A stretch of 39,935 nt of DNA from SAR324 cluster bacterium (GTDB lineage: Bacteria > SAR324 > NAC60-12), in contig JANQHV010000446.1 in NCBI GenBank assembly GCA_028282505.1, positions 1 through 39,935 on the forward strand, in the 5' to 3' direction. Positions within the stretch are counted from its first letter, which is position 1. Each line of letters begins with the position of its first letter. Below the pieces are notes generated by a model. The model did no database searches and was not told the origin of the DNA. It saw nothing but the letters and a program-made list of their open reading frames with translations. Positions 1 through 9,797 of the stretch are shown here, one piece after another. Both the position numbers and the translations under genes were made by a program.

Positions 1-2878
1 GCCACACAGCCAGATCAAAAGTTGTGTTGGCTTCTTGTTGTGCCAGGTGACGTGCTTTTTCAAACGGGTCGGCTTCTCCACTAAGATCGACCTGTACAAT
101 CTCCCATTTAACGTCGTGGTGAATTTTCTGACGGGGTTCTCCATCAATGACCACAAAACTGGTGCGTAACGATTCATGCCGCTCAATCATGAGTTGAAAG
201 GCTTTTTGCCATGCATCTACATCCAGTGAACCTTCCAGGATGTAAGCCCCTGGAATATTGTATGTGCTCTTATTCGGTTCAATCTTATCCAATACCCAAA
301 AACGCTTCTGCCCATTGGATACCGGATAATCGTCTTGAGCTGGTAGGACGGGAATCGCTTCAAATGTTGTTTTTTCCATTTTGTCCAGAACATTGGCCAA
401 CTCCCGGATGGTTGGTGCAGCGAACAAATCCGGCACATTGAGGGTACAGCCCAATTGTTTCTGGATACGAGAAAGAATTTGGATGGCTTTGAGGCTTTGC
501 CCTCCCAGTTCAAAAAAATTATCATCAATCCCAATGGATTCGTGTTCCAATATCTCACAAAAGATGTCCACCAACGCCGTTTCTGTCGTATTCCGTGCTT
601 CGGCAAATTCAGCTTGAGTTTGCACAACCTGCAAGGGATTCGGCAATTGGCTTTTGTCAATTTTTCCACTGGTGGTTAATGGAAATTCAGGCAGCATCAC
701 AAAGTGTTCCGGGATCATGTAAGCGGGTAAGGTATCTTGCAGAAATTTCTTCAAATCTGGGACATTGAGAGATTCCTTGGTTTCTCCTTGAGGTACATAG
801 TAAGCGATCAATTCCAGATAACTGTCCCTCAGGTTTTGAGCCAAGACCAGGGCATCAGAAATTTGAGGATGAGCGACTAAGGTAGTTTTGATCTCCCCCA
901 ATTCCACCCGATGTCCTCGGATTTTAATTTGATCGTCAATACGTCCCAAAAATTCTAAGTGTCCATCCGGCAACCAGCGTCCCAGGTCTCCCGTTCTATA
1001 CAATCGCTCGTTCGCAACAAAAGGATGAGCAATGAATTTTTCCTCGGTCAATTCAGGGCGATTCAGGTAACCACGGGCTAATCCTACACCCGATAAACAA
1101 ATTTCGCCTGAACATCCTGGAGGAAGCAATTCCTGATTGGACCCAAGTACCCAGATTTTATTGTTGATGGTGGGGGTACCAATGGGAATACTGCCTTGAT
1201 AATCCCGATTAGGATCGACCCGATGGTAAGAAGCGCAAACCGAATCTTCTGTGGGACCATAAGCATTGATATATTGCAAATGCCGACTATAGGCCAAAGC
1301 ATCCTGCACTACCGCCGCTTCTCCAGCAGTGACAATGGTTTTCAAACGCTGCATGACTCGTCGATCCAACAAATTTAGATAAACCGGAGGGATTGTGATC
1401 ACATCAATTTCAAATTCTGAAATATAGGCTTCAAACATTCGACTGTCTTGAATGACCTCTTTTGGGATGGGGCACAAAGTCGCACCTGCAAAAAACGCCA
1501 TGAAGGTTTCGTACATTGACGCATCAAATGAAGGGGAAGCAAACTGAGCGATCCGATCAGACGACAACACACCAAAGCCCTGGATTTGGGAATACACCAT
1601 GTTGATGAATCCTTTGTGTTCCAGCATCACGCCTTTGGGTTTTCCTGTAGATCCAGAGGTGTAGATCACATAAGCCAACTGGTTGGATCGTACCCCATAG
1701 TCCACATTTTCTGTCACTTCCTCAACCTCTTCTAATTGCAAATCGATGGCAAAAAGTTCTCCTGAAAGGTCAGGAAAACTGAAAAGATCATCAGAGTGCA
1801 CTACCAGCACACGCGCCTGGGCATCTTCGATCATGAAAGTGATCCGAGCTGCAGGATAATCGGGGTCGATGGGCAGATAACTTCCTCCAGCTTTCATGAT
1901 GCCCAACATGGCAACTGGAAGCCACTCGGAACGGTTCAACAGGACTGCGACAGGTTCTTCCTTCTGCAAACCATGCTCTTCCTTCAAGTACCGGGCAAAT
2001 TGATTGGCTTTGGCATTCAATTCGGCATAACTGACTGCATGATCCGGCAGAAGAATCGCTATTTGATCAGGTGTGGATTCGGCCCATTGTTCAATCACAG
2101 CTTGAAGCGTCTCAGGCTCAGGCAGACTTTTCTCTGTTTTGTTGAATGTTTCTAAACTTTCCAATTCAGAATCACTGAGCAACTGAAGCTCATTGAGAGA
2201 GTGCTCCGGGGTTGACAAATAGTGCAACATCTTCAGTAAGTGCTGCTGAAACGCTTGCAGGAATGCTTCATCGATTTGAGCACATTTGGCTTCCACTGTC
2301 AGATTCAATCCTCCTTGCCCATCATGTGTAATCGAGAGAGTCAGGTCATAGGTCTCCTGTTTCGAGATTTCCTGATGCAAGGAAGGAAAACAGACCAGTA
2401 CATTGCTCAAACTGGTTGGAGAATTTCCGAAGAAACTTTGGGCAGGAAAATCCTGGTATTGATAACTTTGGACAACGGTTTCTTTCATGGAATTCAGCAA
2501 ATCTTTGAGCATTCCGCCTGCCAACCTAGAGGTGATGAGTGAAACCACCTCTTGTCCATCAGAGCTTCCTTGCTTGAGGCATGGTGTGTCGATGATCCCG
2601 TAAGCCTGGGATTCATAAAAATAGAACACCTGCTGAATTGCAGAGAGCAAAACGACAAGAATTCCCAAATCCTGATCATTGGCAATGGATTTGATTTGGG
2701 TGACAGTTTCTTTAGGAAGTGACCATGCTACAGTCTGGACAGCTTGGGATGCCGAAGCCGTGGGATAAAATCCATGGACACAAAAAGGTTCTTCGATCTC
2801 TGCAAATTTTGCTTTCCAAAAGTCGTAGTGAGATTCATAATTTTTTCCGGAATACCGGGCTTTGTCATTCTGCTGCAT
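1..2878 (-). CDS. NRPS, half C-A(Phe-like)-T-C, 3' end beyond window
   Basis: An open frame runs without a stop from ATG at 2878 to the left window edge, about 959 residues. It starts 30 bases after the asnB-like gene, behind a good AAGGAG site at 2883-2888. Residues ~10-205 match only the C-terminal lobe of a condensation domain (YDFWKAKF onward); the N-lobe with HHxxxDG is absent. An adenylation domain follows (~245-730; YTSGSTGKPKG near 410, YGPTE, YRTGDLGRW). A carrier domain has GGQSLKA near 790, and a new C domain begins at YPVSNGQKRFWVLD and is cut at FDLAVW. My manual GrsA alignment gives specificity code DAYTVAAVCK, close to the Phe code DAWTIAAICK, so a Phe-like aromatic or bulky hydrophobic residue is likely. 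The protein extends the chain after the aminotransferase-containing synthetase. Domain calls are firm; the substrate is tentative. Confidence 0.93.
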   Translation of the reverse strand, partial: MQQNDKARYSGKNYESHYDFWKAKFAEIEEPFCVHGFYPTASASQAVQTVAWSLPKETVTQIKSIANDQDLGILVVLLSAIQQVFYFYESQAYGIIDTPCLKQGSSDGQEVVSLITSRLAGGMLKDLLNSMKETVVQSYQYQDFPAQSFFGNSPTSLSNVLVCFPSLHQEISKQETYDLTLSITHDGQGGLNLTVEAKCAQIDEAFLQAFQQHLLKMLHYLSTPEHSLNELQLLSDSELESLETFNKTEKSLPEPETLQAVIEQWAESTPDQIAILLPDHAVSYAELNAKANQFARYLKEEHGLQKEEPVAVLLNRSEWLPVAMLGIMKAGGSYLPIDPDYPAARITFMIEDAQARVLVVHSDDLFSFPDLSGELFAIDLQLEEVEEVTENVDYGVRSNQLAYVIYTSGSTGKPKGVMLEHKGFINMVYSQIQGFGVLSSDRIAQFASPSFDASMYETFMAFFAGATLCPIPKEVIQDSRMFEAYISEFEIDVITIPPVYLNLLDRRVMQRLKTIVTAGEAAVVQDALAYSRHLQYINAYGPTEDSVCASYHRVDPNRDYQGSIPIGTPTINNKIWVLGSNQELLPPGCSGEICLSGVGLARGYLNRPELTEEKFIAHPFVANERLYRTGDLGRWLPDGHLEFLGRIDDQIKIRGHRVELGEIKTTLVAHPQISDALVLAQNLRDSYLELIAYYVPQGETKESLNVPDLKKFLQDTLPAYMIPEHFVMLPEFPLTTSGKIDKSQLPNPLQVVQTQAEFAEARNTTETALVDIFCEILEHESIGIDDNFFELGGQSLKAIQILSRIQKQLGCTLNVPDLFAAPTIRELANVLDKMEKTTFEAIPVLPAQDDYPVSNGQKRFWVLDKIEPNKSTYNIPGAYILEGSLDVDAWQKAFQLMIERHESLRTSFVVIDGEPRQKIHHDVKWEIVQVDLSGEADPFEKARHLAQQEANTTFDLAVW

Positions 2879-2882
2879 CTTT

Positions 2883-2888
2883 CTCCTT
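2883..2888 (-). promoter_or_regulatory. Ribosome binding site fixing the start at 2878
   Basis: AAGGAG lies four bases upstream of the ATG at 2878. It supports a genuine start at the half condensation domain, so the missing N-lobe is not a mis-called start or a frameshift within this gene. Confidence 0.7.
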
Positions 2889-2908
2889 CATTTGCACAAA
2901 AACACCAT

Positions 2909-4777
2909 TCACCCCAAATTGGGCATGTTGAACTGCTCCAAAAAAATTCCAAAGGTGAGCACCACAATCAAAAGATCACTGTCAAAGGGCATATTGATTT
3001 TGAACCCATCGGCGGCATATATTTTTTTCAGGCGTTCAATGGTATCTGGATCAAAATATCCTTGCTTTCGAATAGTTTCATAGGACAACAGGTCATTGAT
3101 CCATTCAATATTTTGACGGATCAGATAAGGACTCCCTGGGGCGACAAAAGCAAATTTTTCTCGATCCACAATAGCTTGAGGAAGGTGGCGTCGGGACATT
3201 TTTTTCAAAATATATTTTTCAACGAGTCCGTTGAGTTTGAGGTGAGGTGGGATGGTTTTCACATACTCGATCAGATTGATGTCCAGAAAAGGATAGCGTG
3301 CTTCCACCGAATTGGCATAAGCGACTCTATCCCCGTGATCGGCCAACAAATGGTCGGACATTCTCAATTTAAAATCGAGATAAGACCGGCGATGAAGTGC
3401 AGGCCGATTTTGCAATTTAGAATGATCAACCAGCCCCTCCCGTACCGAATTGAAATCGGCAAATTGCTCTCGTACTGCATCGGAATAGAGCATGAGCTTG
3501 GTTTCTCGAAATTCATACTGTTTTTTTTCATAAAAGAAATCTTTGTCTCCCCACAACTTTTTTCGTTCTTCTTCTTCCAGCAGCGTTTCCACATCATACG
3601 GTGAATCATCGGCCATCCATGTCCTTTGTTCATCAAAACGGTAGCCCACATAGCCAGCAAACAACTCATCCGATCCTTCCCCTGTCAAAATCACTTTCAT
3701 TCCGTTGCGATGTACGTTTTCTGAAAGTGCCAGAGAACAAGTGTTGTAACACTCTTTGAGCGGTGTCTCTGCACAATAGACAGCTTGCTGCAAGCGGCTG
3801 CTGATATCCTGCCAGTCGAACACGATTTCATGATGGTAAGAATTCACCTGTTCTACTAAAAGCTGCTGAAATCGACGTTCATCAATCTCATTCTGTTCAA
3901 AACCAATAGAGAAGGAATGCCGTCGCTGCTCTGGAAACAGTTCATGAATCATGGCGGCTACCAGAGAGGAATCCAGCCCTCCACTCAAATAAAACCCCAC
4001 CGGCACATCAGCAATCATGCGGTATCGAATCGATTGCAGTAACAGCGCTTCCAACTGTTCCACATAGGACTCTTCTGATTGTTCAGCAACATTCTCTGTC
4101 GGGTATTCCAAATCCCAATATTCGTTCACTTGAACTTTGCCGACTTCCACTTTGATCCAGTGCCCTGGTTTCAATGCGTGAATTCCTTGAAACATGGTGG
4201 TCGGACTGACCACTCCAGGAAAAGAAAGCATTTGATCCAAACCTTGCAGATTGACACGACGTTGTACCAGGGGATGGTTCAGCAAAGCCTTGATCTCAGA
4301 AGCAAACAAAAACACGCCATCCACTTCCATATAAAACAAAGGGGCAATCCCCACATGATCTCGTGCTAAAAAGAGAGTTTGTTTTTGTTTGTCAAAGATG
4401 GCAAACGCAAATTGTCCGTTCAAACGCTTGACAAAATCGACTCCTTCTTCCTCATAAAGATGATTGAGAACTTCCACATCACAATGGGTGTAAAATTGAT
4501 GCCCTTTGCTCTCTAATTCACTTTTCAGTTCTTTAAAATTGTAAATCTCTCCATTGCACACTGAAACCAGAGATCGATCCTCATTGAATAAAGGCTGGTT
4601 TCCCGTTGTCAAATCAATGATAGCGAGACGTTTGAAGCCCAAGCCGACTTGATTTTCAACAAAATAGCCTTCATCGTCAGGCCCCCGATGAAGCAGGGGC
4701 TGCATCATGGTTTTCAACACTTCCTGGCAAGGTGGATGTTTCTGATAAAAATCGAAAATCCCGCCAATACCGCACAT
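2909..4777 (-). CDS. asnB: Asparagine synthase-like glutamine amidotransferase (AsnB type)
   Basis: A 622-residue protein with the normal AsnB architecture. The N-terminal glutaminase domain has the nucleophile Cys2 (MCGIGGIF), LLHRGPDDEG, RLAIIDL and NGEIYNF. The C-terminal ATP-pyrophosphatase domain has the PP-loop SGGLDSS, the TGEGSDELFAGY motif and the SVEARYPFLD motif. Members of the family release ammonia from glutamine and transfer it to an acyl-adenylated carboxylate, classically Asp to Asn. The gene sits 35 bases after one NRPS gene and 30 before the next, so it most likely serves the peptide pathway. It could amidate a side-chain or terminal carboxylate, such as the Asp or beta-hydroxy-Asp residue, or supply Asn as precursor. 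The start follows a strong AAAGGAG. The family call is secure; the substrate is not known. Confidence 0.92.
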   Translation of the reverse strand: MCGIGGIFDFYQKHPPCQEVLKTMMQPLLHRGPDDEGYFVENQVGLGFKRLAIIDLTTGNQPLFNEDRSLVSVCNGEIYNFKELKSELESKGHQFYTHCDVEVLNHLYEEEGVDFVKRLNGQFAFAIFDKQKQTLFLARDHVGIAPLFYMEVDGVFLFASEIKALLNHPLVQRRVNLQGLDQMLSFPGVVSPTTMFQGIHALKPGHWIKVEVGKVQVNEYWDLEYPTENVAEQSEESYVEQLEALLLQSIRYRMIADVPVGFYLSGGLDSSLVAAMIHELFPEQRRHSFSIGFEQNEIDERRFQQLLVEQVNSYHHEIVFDWQDISSRLQQAVYCAETPLKECYNTCSLALSENVHRNGMKVILTGEGSDELFAGYVGYRFDEQRTWMADDSPYDVETLLEEEERKKLWGDKDFFYEKKQYEFRETKLMLYSDAVREQFADFNSVREGLVDHSKLQNRPALHRRSYLDFKLRMSDHLLADHGDRVAYANSVEARYPFLDINLIEYVKTIPPHLKLNGLVEKYILKKMSRRHLPQAIVDREKFAFVAPGSPYLIRQNIEWINDLLSYETIRKQGYFDPDTIERLKKIYAADGFKINMPFDSDLLIVVLTFGIFLEQFNMPNLG

Positions 4778-4783
4778 AAAATA

Positions 4784-4790
4784 CTCCTTT
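4784..4790 (-). promoter_or_regulatory. Ribosome binding site of asnB-like gene
   Basis: AAAGGAG with 6-base spacing precedes the ATG at 4777. The Met-Cys start is essential because Cys2 is the amidotransferase nucleophile, so this site confirms the start. Confidence 0.7.
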
Positions 4791-4811
4791 GAGGTTGGAT
4801 ATTATTTCTAT

Positions 4812-7800
4812 TTAAAATTCTTCTCCCAGTTCATCAATGGCTTCCAAAAAAGCTTTCTGCTCATGACGCTGGGCAGAATTGAGGAACAACGCATCCAAAT
4901 TCTGGAGAGGGCGTTCTGCATCTTCAACAATCACTTCAAAAAGTTTGCGCAGTTGTTTTGCGAAACGCTCCACCGTTTCAGCATGAAATAAGGATGTTTG
5001 ATACTCAATCCAGGTGATTAATGTTGTGCCGATTTCCTCAAAATTGAAGGTCAGGTCAAACTGGCTGGTCACAATCTCATCTTTAAAAAAACGAGTCTGA
5101 ACCTCATGCATGTCCAAAGAATAATCATCGTTGTTCTGCAAGATGACCATCACGTCAAATAAAGGATTGCGTGAAGGGTTCCGAGGCAACTCCAGGGTTT
5201 CCACGATCAAATCGAAAGGATACTCCTGATGTTCATAGGCCGCAGTAGCAGAAGCTTTGACTTGTTCCAGCAGGGATTGGAAACTGTCATGGCTGGTCAC
5301 CCGATTACGCAAAGGCAGGGTATTCAAATAAAAGCCAAACTGGTTTTCCAGGTCAGGGTGATTTCTCCCGGCAACAGGAGTGCCTATGATGATGTCTTCC
5401 TGACCACTCAGATGGTACAACAGGACCGTGACCAATGAGGTCATGACCATGAAAGGGCTCACTTCCCATTCACCACACAGCCCATAGACCCGTTTGAACA
5501 ACTCCGGTTCCAGGGAAAATTTGACACGGGAAGTCTCGTGTGTCAATTGCTCAGGTCGTGGAAAATCATAAGGCAATTGCAGCACGGGTAACTCTCCATC
5601 ACATTGTTCTTTCCAGTAAGTTTGTTGGCGTTGCATCTCCTCTGAATCCAGCCGGGTATTCTGCCAGGCAACATAATCCCGATATTGGATGGGCAGGGTG
5701 GGCAGCTCAATGTCTTGTCCCTGCACCAGGGCATCGTACAACCGCACCATTTCCTTGACCAACAGGACCAGAGACCACCCATCTCCAATGATGTGATGCA
5801 AGTTGAACATGAAGAGGTATTGGGTTGCAGCCAATTTGACCAAAGTGACACGAATCAATGGTCCCTGTTCCAGGTCAAAAGGCAGCCATGCTTGCTCGGC
5901 TTCATAAGCCCGGGCTGATGCTTCTGGATCTTTTTTTCTGGAAAAATCCACCTCCAGGATTCGAAAATCCAATGTGTCATGGATTTTTTGCCGAAACTCC
6001 CCACCTTTACTAAAAAAGGTGGTTCTCAGACTCTCATGCCGTTGGATCAATCGTTCAAAACAGGTTTGCAAGACTGGAATATTCAAGTTTCCTTCCCAGA
6101 GATAAGCACTTGGCATGTTATAAACACTGGTTTTTTGCAACTGATCCAGGATGAGCAGGCGTTTTTGTGCATGAGAAACCGCATAATCCGGTTGAGGAGG
6201 TAAAGGAATGATCCGGGGAATGGGATTGGCGACACTGTCTTGAATCAAAGCGGCAAGTTCCGAGATCGTTTGGGCATAAAAGAATTCGCGAATGGACACC
6301 TCCACTCCCAAATCCTGCGACAGGCGGTTGATCATTCGGGTGGCAGTGAGACTATGGCCTCCCATCTGAAAAAAACTTTGCTCTACTCCGAGCTGATCCA
6401 CTTCTAACAGTTCTTTCCAAATTTCTAGAATTTGTGCTTCCAAAGGATTCCGTGGCGGCAAAACGGACCATTGAACAGGAGCATCAAAACCAGCTGATTT
6501 TCCTTCAATTTCAGCCATCAATGCACTCGGTTCTGGTAAATCCTGACACAAGACATCAGGATTTTGAAACACCTGGAGCAGTATTTGTTGAAATTCATCA
6601 GACCAGATTCGTATTGCTGTTTCATCAAAAACATCACTTCGGTATTCAAAATTCAATTCCAGGTGCGTGTCCCAGTCCATCACATTCAAATTCAGAGGAT
6701 ACTTCGTGGCATGAATGCCCGTTGGTTCCCAGAACATCTGCATGCTTTCCATCTCTGGTAAATCAATGCGATCCAGATTGAACAGTACTTGTACCTCACT
6801 CGCTTCTGCAATGGAGGGGAGATCATTTTGATAACTGAAGGCGTTCGATAAAGTTTGCTGACACTGTCCTGACAATTCCAAAAAACTACTCTGAGGGTCT
6901 ACTTTTACCACAATGGGAAGAACCTGTGCACAGGATGCAATCAAGGCTTTTTCCCCCATCAATGCCTGACCTGCTGCAGGAACTCCAATGAGAAAACACG
7001 ACTTTTGGGCCAATTTGGAAATAAACAGCGTAAAGAGTGCAAAGAGAGTCATGAAGGGACTGCTCTGCTGCTGCTGACAAAACTGTTTGAATTGCTGTGT
7101 GATTTCCGATTCCCAGATTGTTTGGTACGATGCTCCCTGGAATACCGAAGGAGTCAGGTTTTTCCAGACCAAGTCAACCCCCTGATTGAATTGTCCCTTC
7201 CAAAACACCGAGGCTTCTGGAGGAATCGGGCGAGTCTCCAACCATTCCCAGTATTGGGAAGCCGTCACCGGGGAAGGTAAAGTAATCTGTGTCTCATTTC
7301 TGATCTTTAGATTATAAAGTTCCACAGTTTCTTGCCAGATTTGAACAATCGACCAACCATCAACAACGATATGGTGAAGTACCCAATGCAGGAGGTGTGT
7401 TGATTCTTCTATTTTGAGACAACTCACTCTCAAAAACGGGCCTTCTTCAAAATCAAAGATTCGTGATACCTGTTTGCTTAAGAATTGTTCTACCAACTGA
7501 TCTTTGCCTTTTCCTTCAGACTGAGAGAAATCTTGAAACTCCAGTTTAAAGCGATGCGATGTAGCCACGGTCTGTTGTTCCCCATCAAAGCTCAGGGTTC
7601 GCAAAGCCTCATGGCGTTGGATCACGACTTGAATAGCTCGTTCGAGAACGGGTATTTCCAGAGGTCCTTTCAGACGGAACAAAAACTTTTCATGGTAGGC
7701 CAATGCCGCTTGAGGAGTCGTTTTGAGAAACAACCACATGGTTTTTTGCCCCTCACTCATGGGTATTTGGGTTGATTCCTGTTTGGGAGGAAAAAAGCCA

Positions 7801-9782
7801 CCATCACGCATCGCTTGAATGCTTTCTCGAACGGCCTGTACTATTTGGGAAACATCTTTGTCAGTATGCGCAGTAGCAAGAAAACAGTTGCGTCCCTCCC
7901 AGATATAAATTCCTCTCTGTAATAAATGATAAAACAACAACTCTTGATCCCCTCGCATGATGAAACGGAAGAGGGAACCGAAACAAACCACCCGAATGGA
8001 AACCTCTTCTTCTATGAAAACCTGATTCAGTTGATCAATCAGTGACTGAGTCCGTCGAGTGACCTGTTTTTGAATTTCTGGTCCTGCTGCTTTTAATTCA
8101 CTCAAGACAGCATGGGCGGCAGCCATCGCAAGAGGGTGGTGACAGAAGGTTCCTGCAGTGAAGGTGCTTTTTTCCTGAGGGAGACTGTCGTCTCCATAAG
8201 CCCAATGGCCTCCGTCAATTCCGTTCATGTAGTCACCTCGTCCTGCGACCAATCCAATAGGAAGACCACCCCCCACTGTTTTGCCATAAATCGCCAGATC
8301 TGCTTCAATTCCAAAATATCCTTGTGCTCCTGCTGGGTGGACACGAAACCCTGAAATCACTTCATCAAAAATCAAGAGGCTCTCAGTTTCACGGGTGATT
8401 TCTCTCAATTCCTGCAAAAAAGCCTTGGGTTGCAATTCCACATTACGGCTTTGGACAGGTTCCACTAACACCGCTGCGATTTCATTTCCGTAACGGCGGA
8501 TCGTTTCCAGGCTGGCAGGATCTCCGTAATCCAGGGCCAATACATCCTCCACATGACCTTTGGGAGTGCCTGGAGACATGGGAAAGCTCTCATACTTTTC
8601 ACCACGATGGCGGCTCAGAGCCAAAATTCCATCGAACATGCCATGATAAGAACCTGAAAAAATGATCAACTTGTCTTTTTTCCGGAGGGAACGGGCCAAA
8701 CGAACTGCCACCATCACCGCTTCTGTGCCTGAGTTATAAAATGCCACTCGATCCATGCCCGTCATTTCACAGACCAGTTCGGCTACCTTTCCGGTTTTGC
8801 TCGACAATGGCCCTAACGGCATGCCTTCAGCAACTGCTTGTTGGACAGCGTCTTTCACAAAAGAAGGGTTGTGCCCAAAAAAATGGACACCAAATCCCAT
8901 ACTGATATCCAGATACTCCTGCCCTTTGACGTCCCAGATCCGTGAGCCTTGAGCACGATCCGCGACCATCGTCACGATCAGCTCTTTCCATTCTGGTCGG
9001 AAACCTGCCACATAGCGATTCGTGGTCAAGACTTGTCGGTATTTTTCAATATGCTCCTTGGAGGCTCCTAATTTTTCAGAAAATGTGGAAATCAAGGCAT
9101 TAAGGTGTGTTCTCTGCTGTGGAGTATAATGGTCATTTGCCTCAGTCACTACCTGCCGGAAAGCGACGAAGGGTTTGTTCTCTTTTCTGGTAGTTGGAGA
9201 AGGTGTTGGAGCTGGTTCCACTTCTGGAGACGGTACTGTTGAAGAAACATCAGGAGAGCCCGTTGCCGGAATAGAATCTCTCGCTGAGAATCCAGAGAGG
9301 ACGGCTGGAGAAACCTCAAGCGGTGCTCCACTCAACATGGCCAATTGCTGTGACATCAACTTCAACTGAGCCAGCACGACTTGCTGTGGTCCTGGCTCAA
9401 GTACCTCCGCCTCTGTTAACTGCTGTCCCGACAAGTCTGGCATGTCCACCGCTGGAGATGCCGTGGTGGCAGGAGCAGAGGTTTCGGGCAAAGAGGGTTG
9501 GACTTCATCGGCCACTTCGGGAATCGATTCTGCCAGGAGATGGGTTAGTTTTTCGATGGTAGAGGCTTGATCAAAAAAGAGATTGTAGGGCAATTTTACC
9601 CCCAGGCGTTTCTCCACATTCTGGCTCATTTCCATCAGCATCAACGAATCCATACCCAATTCAAAAAGATTGGTCTGCAAATCTTCGTCTGTGGCCACAA
9701 TGGCTGACGATTCTTCCACCAGACCGCGCACCAGGCTTAAAACTCGTTGGTAATGCTCCATTTGTTGATCTTCAATTTCCAT
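4812..9782 (-). CDS. Hybrid synthetase ACP-aminotransferase-C-T-C without A or KS domain
   Basis: 1656 residues. An N-terminal carrier domain of PKS-like type (LFELGMDSLMLMEM, Ser near 46) is followed by a Pro/Ala/Ser-rich linker (~95-200). Next comes a class III, glutamate-1-semialdehyde-like aminotransferase domain (~205-670; FYNSGTEAVM, SYHGMFDG, FDEVISGFR, PLP lysine in YGKTVGGGLP near 499). Then a C domain (HHIVVDGW near 806), a carrier domain (GGHSLTA near 1144) and a second C domain (HHIIGDGW near 1332). ACP-AMT-C order is known from mycosubtilin- and microcystin-type synthetases, where the AMT aminates a beta-ketoacyl thioester made by a KS. Here neither a KS nor any adenylation domain is present, and the middle T directly follows a C. 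Acyl groups must therefore be loaded in trans. The tail FLEAIDELGEEF resembles the tail of the large synthetase upstream and may be a docking peptide. Confidence 0.94.
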   Translation of the reverse strand: MEIEDQQMEHYQRVLSLVRGLVEESSAIVATDEDLQTNLFELGMDSLMLMEMSQNVEKRLGVKLPYNLFFDQASTIEKLTHLLAESIPEVADEVQPSLPETSAPATTASPAVDMPDLSGQQLTEAEVLEPGPQQVVLAQLKLMSQQLAMLSGAPLEVSPAVLSGFSARDSIPATGSPDVSSTVPSPEVEPAPTPSPTTRKENKPFVAFRQVVTEANDHYTPQQRTHLNALISTFSEKLGASKEHIEKYRQVLTTNRYVAGFRPEWKELIVTMVADRAQGSRIWDVKGQEYLDISMGFGVHFFGHNPSFVKDAVQQAVAEGMPLGPLSSKTGKVAELVCEMTGMDRVAFYNSGTEAVMVAVRLARSLRKKDKLIIFSGSYHGMFDGILALSRHRGEKYESFPMSPGTPKGHVEDVLALDYGDPASLETIRRYGNEIAAVLVEPVQSRNVELQPKAFLQELREITRETESLLIFDEVISGFRVHPAGAQGYFGIEADLAIYGKTVGGGLPIGLVAGRGDYMNGIDGGHWAYGDDSLPQEKSTFTAGTFCHHPLAMAAAHAVLSELKAAGPEIQKQVTRRTQSLIDQLNQVFIEEEVSIRVVCFGSLFRFIMRGDQELLFYHLLQRGIYIWEGRNCFLATAHTDKDVSQIVQAVRESIQAMRDGGFFPPKQESTQIPMSEGQKTMWLFLKTTPQAALAYHEKFLFRLKGPLEIPVLERAIQVVIQRHEALRTLSFDGEQQTVATSHRFKLEFQDFSQSEGKGKDQLVEQFLSKQVSRIFDFEEGPFLRVSCLKIEESTHLLHWVLHHIVVDGWSIVQIWQETVELYNLKIRNETQITLPSPVTASQYWEWLETRPIPPEASVFWKGQFNQGVDLVWKNLTPSVFQGASYQTIWESEITQQFKQFCQQQQSSPFMTLFALFTLFISKLAQKSCFLIGVPAAGQALMGEKALIASCAQVLPIVVKVDPQSSFLELSGQCQQTLSNAFSYQNDLPSIAEASEVQVLFNLDRIDLPEMESMQMFWEPTGIHATKYPLNLNVMDWDTHLELNFEYRSDVFDETAIRIWSDEFQQILLQVFQNPDVLCQDLPEPSALMAEIEGKSAGFDAPVQWSVLPPRNPLEAQILEIWKELLEVDQLGVEQSFFQMGGHSLTATRMINRLSQDLGVEVSIREFFYAQTISELAALIQDSVANPIPRIIPLPPQPDYAVSHAQKRLLILDQLQKTSVYNMPSAYLWEGNLNIPVLQTCFERLIQRHESLRTTFFSKGGEFRQKIHDTLDFRILEVDFSRKKDPEASARAYEAEQAWLPFDLEQGPLIRVTLVKLAATQYLFMFNLHHIIGDGWSLVLLVKEMVRLYDALVQGQDIELPTLPIQYRDYVAWQNTRLDSEEMQRQQTYWKEQCDGELPVLQLPYDFPRPEQLTHETSRVKFSLEPELFKRVYGLCGEWEVSPFMVMTSLVTVLLYHLSGQEDIIIGTPVAGRNHPDLENQFGFYLNTLPLRNRVTSHDSFQSLLEQVKASATAAYEHQEYPFDLIVETLELPRNPSRNPLFDVMVILQNNDDYSLDMHEVQTRFFKDEIVTSQFDLTFNFEEIGTTLITWIEYQTSLFHAETVERFAKQLRKLFEVIVEDAERPLQNLDALFLNSAQRHEQKAFLEAIDELGEEF

Positions 9783-9797
9783 GTCTCTTATTCCAAA

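Noticed and set aside
1-2878. Degenerate or frameshifted coding region at the left edge
   Set aside because: I translated the minus strand through the whole stretch and found one uninterrupted frame with A, T and C domains; it only looks empty because it leaves the window.
2744-3604. 286-residue + strand open frame
   Set aside because: It lies antisense over the asnB-like gene and the start of the next synthetase, both of which have strong family motifs; its own translation has no recognisable domain.
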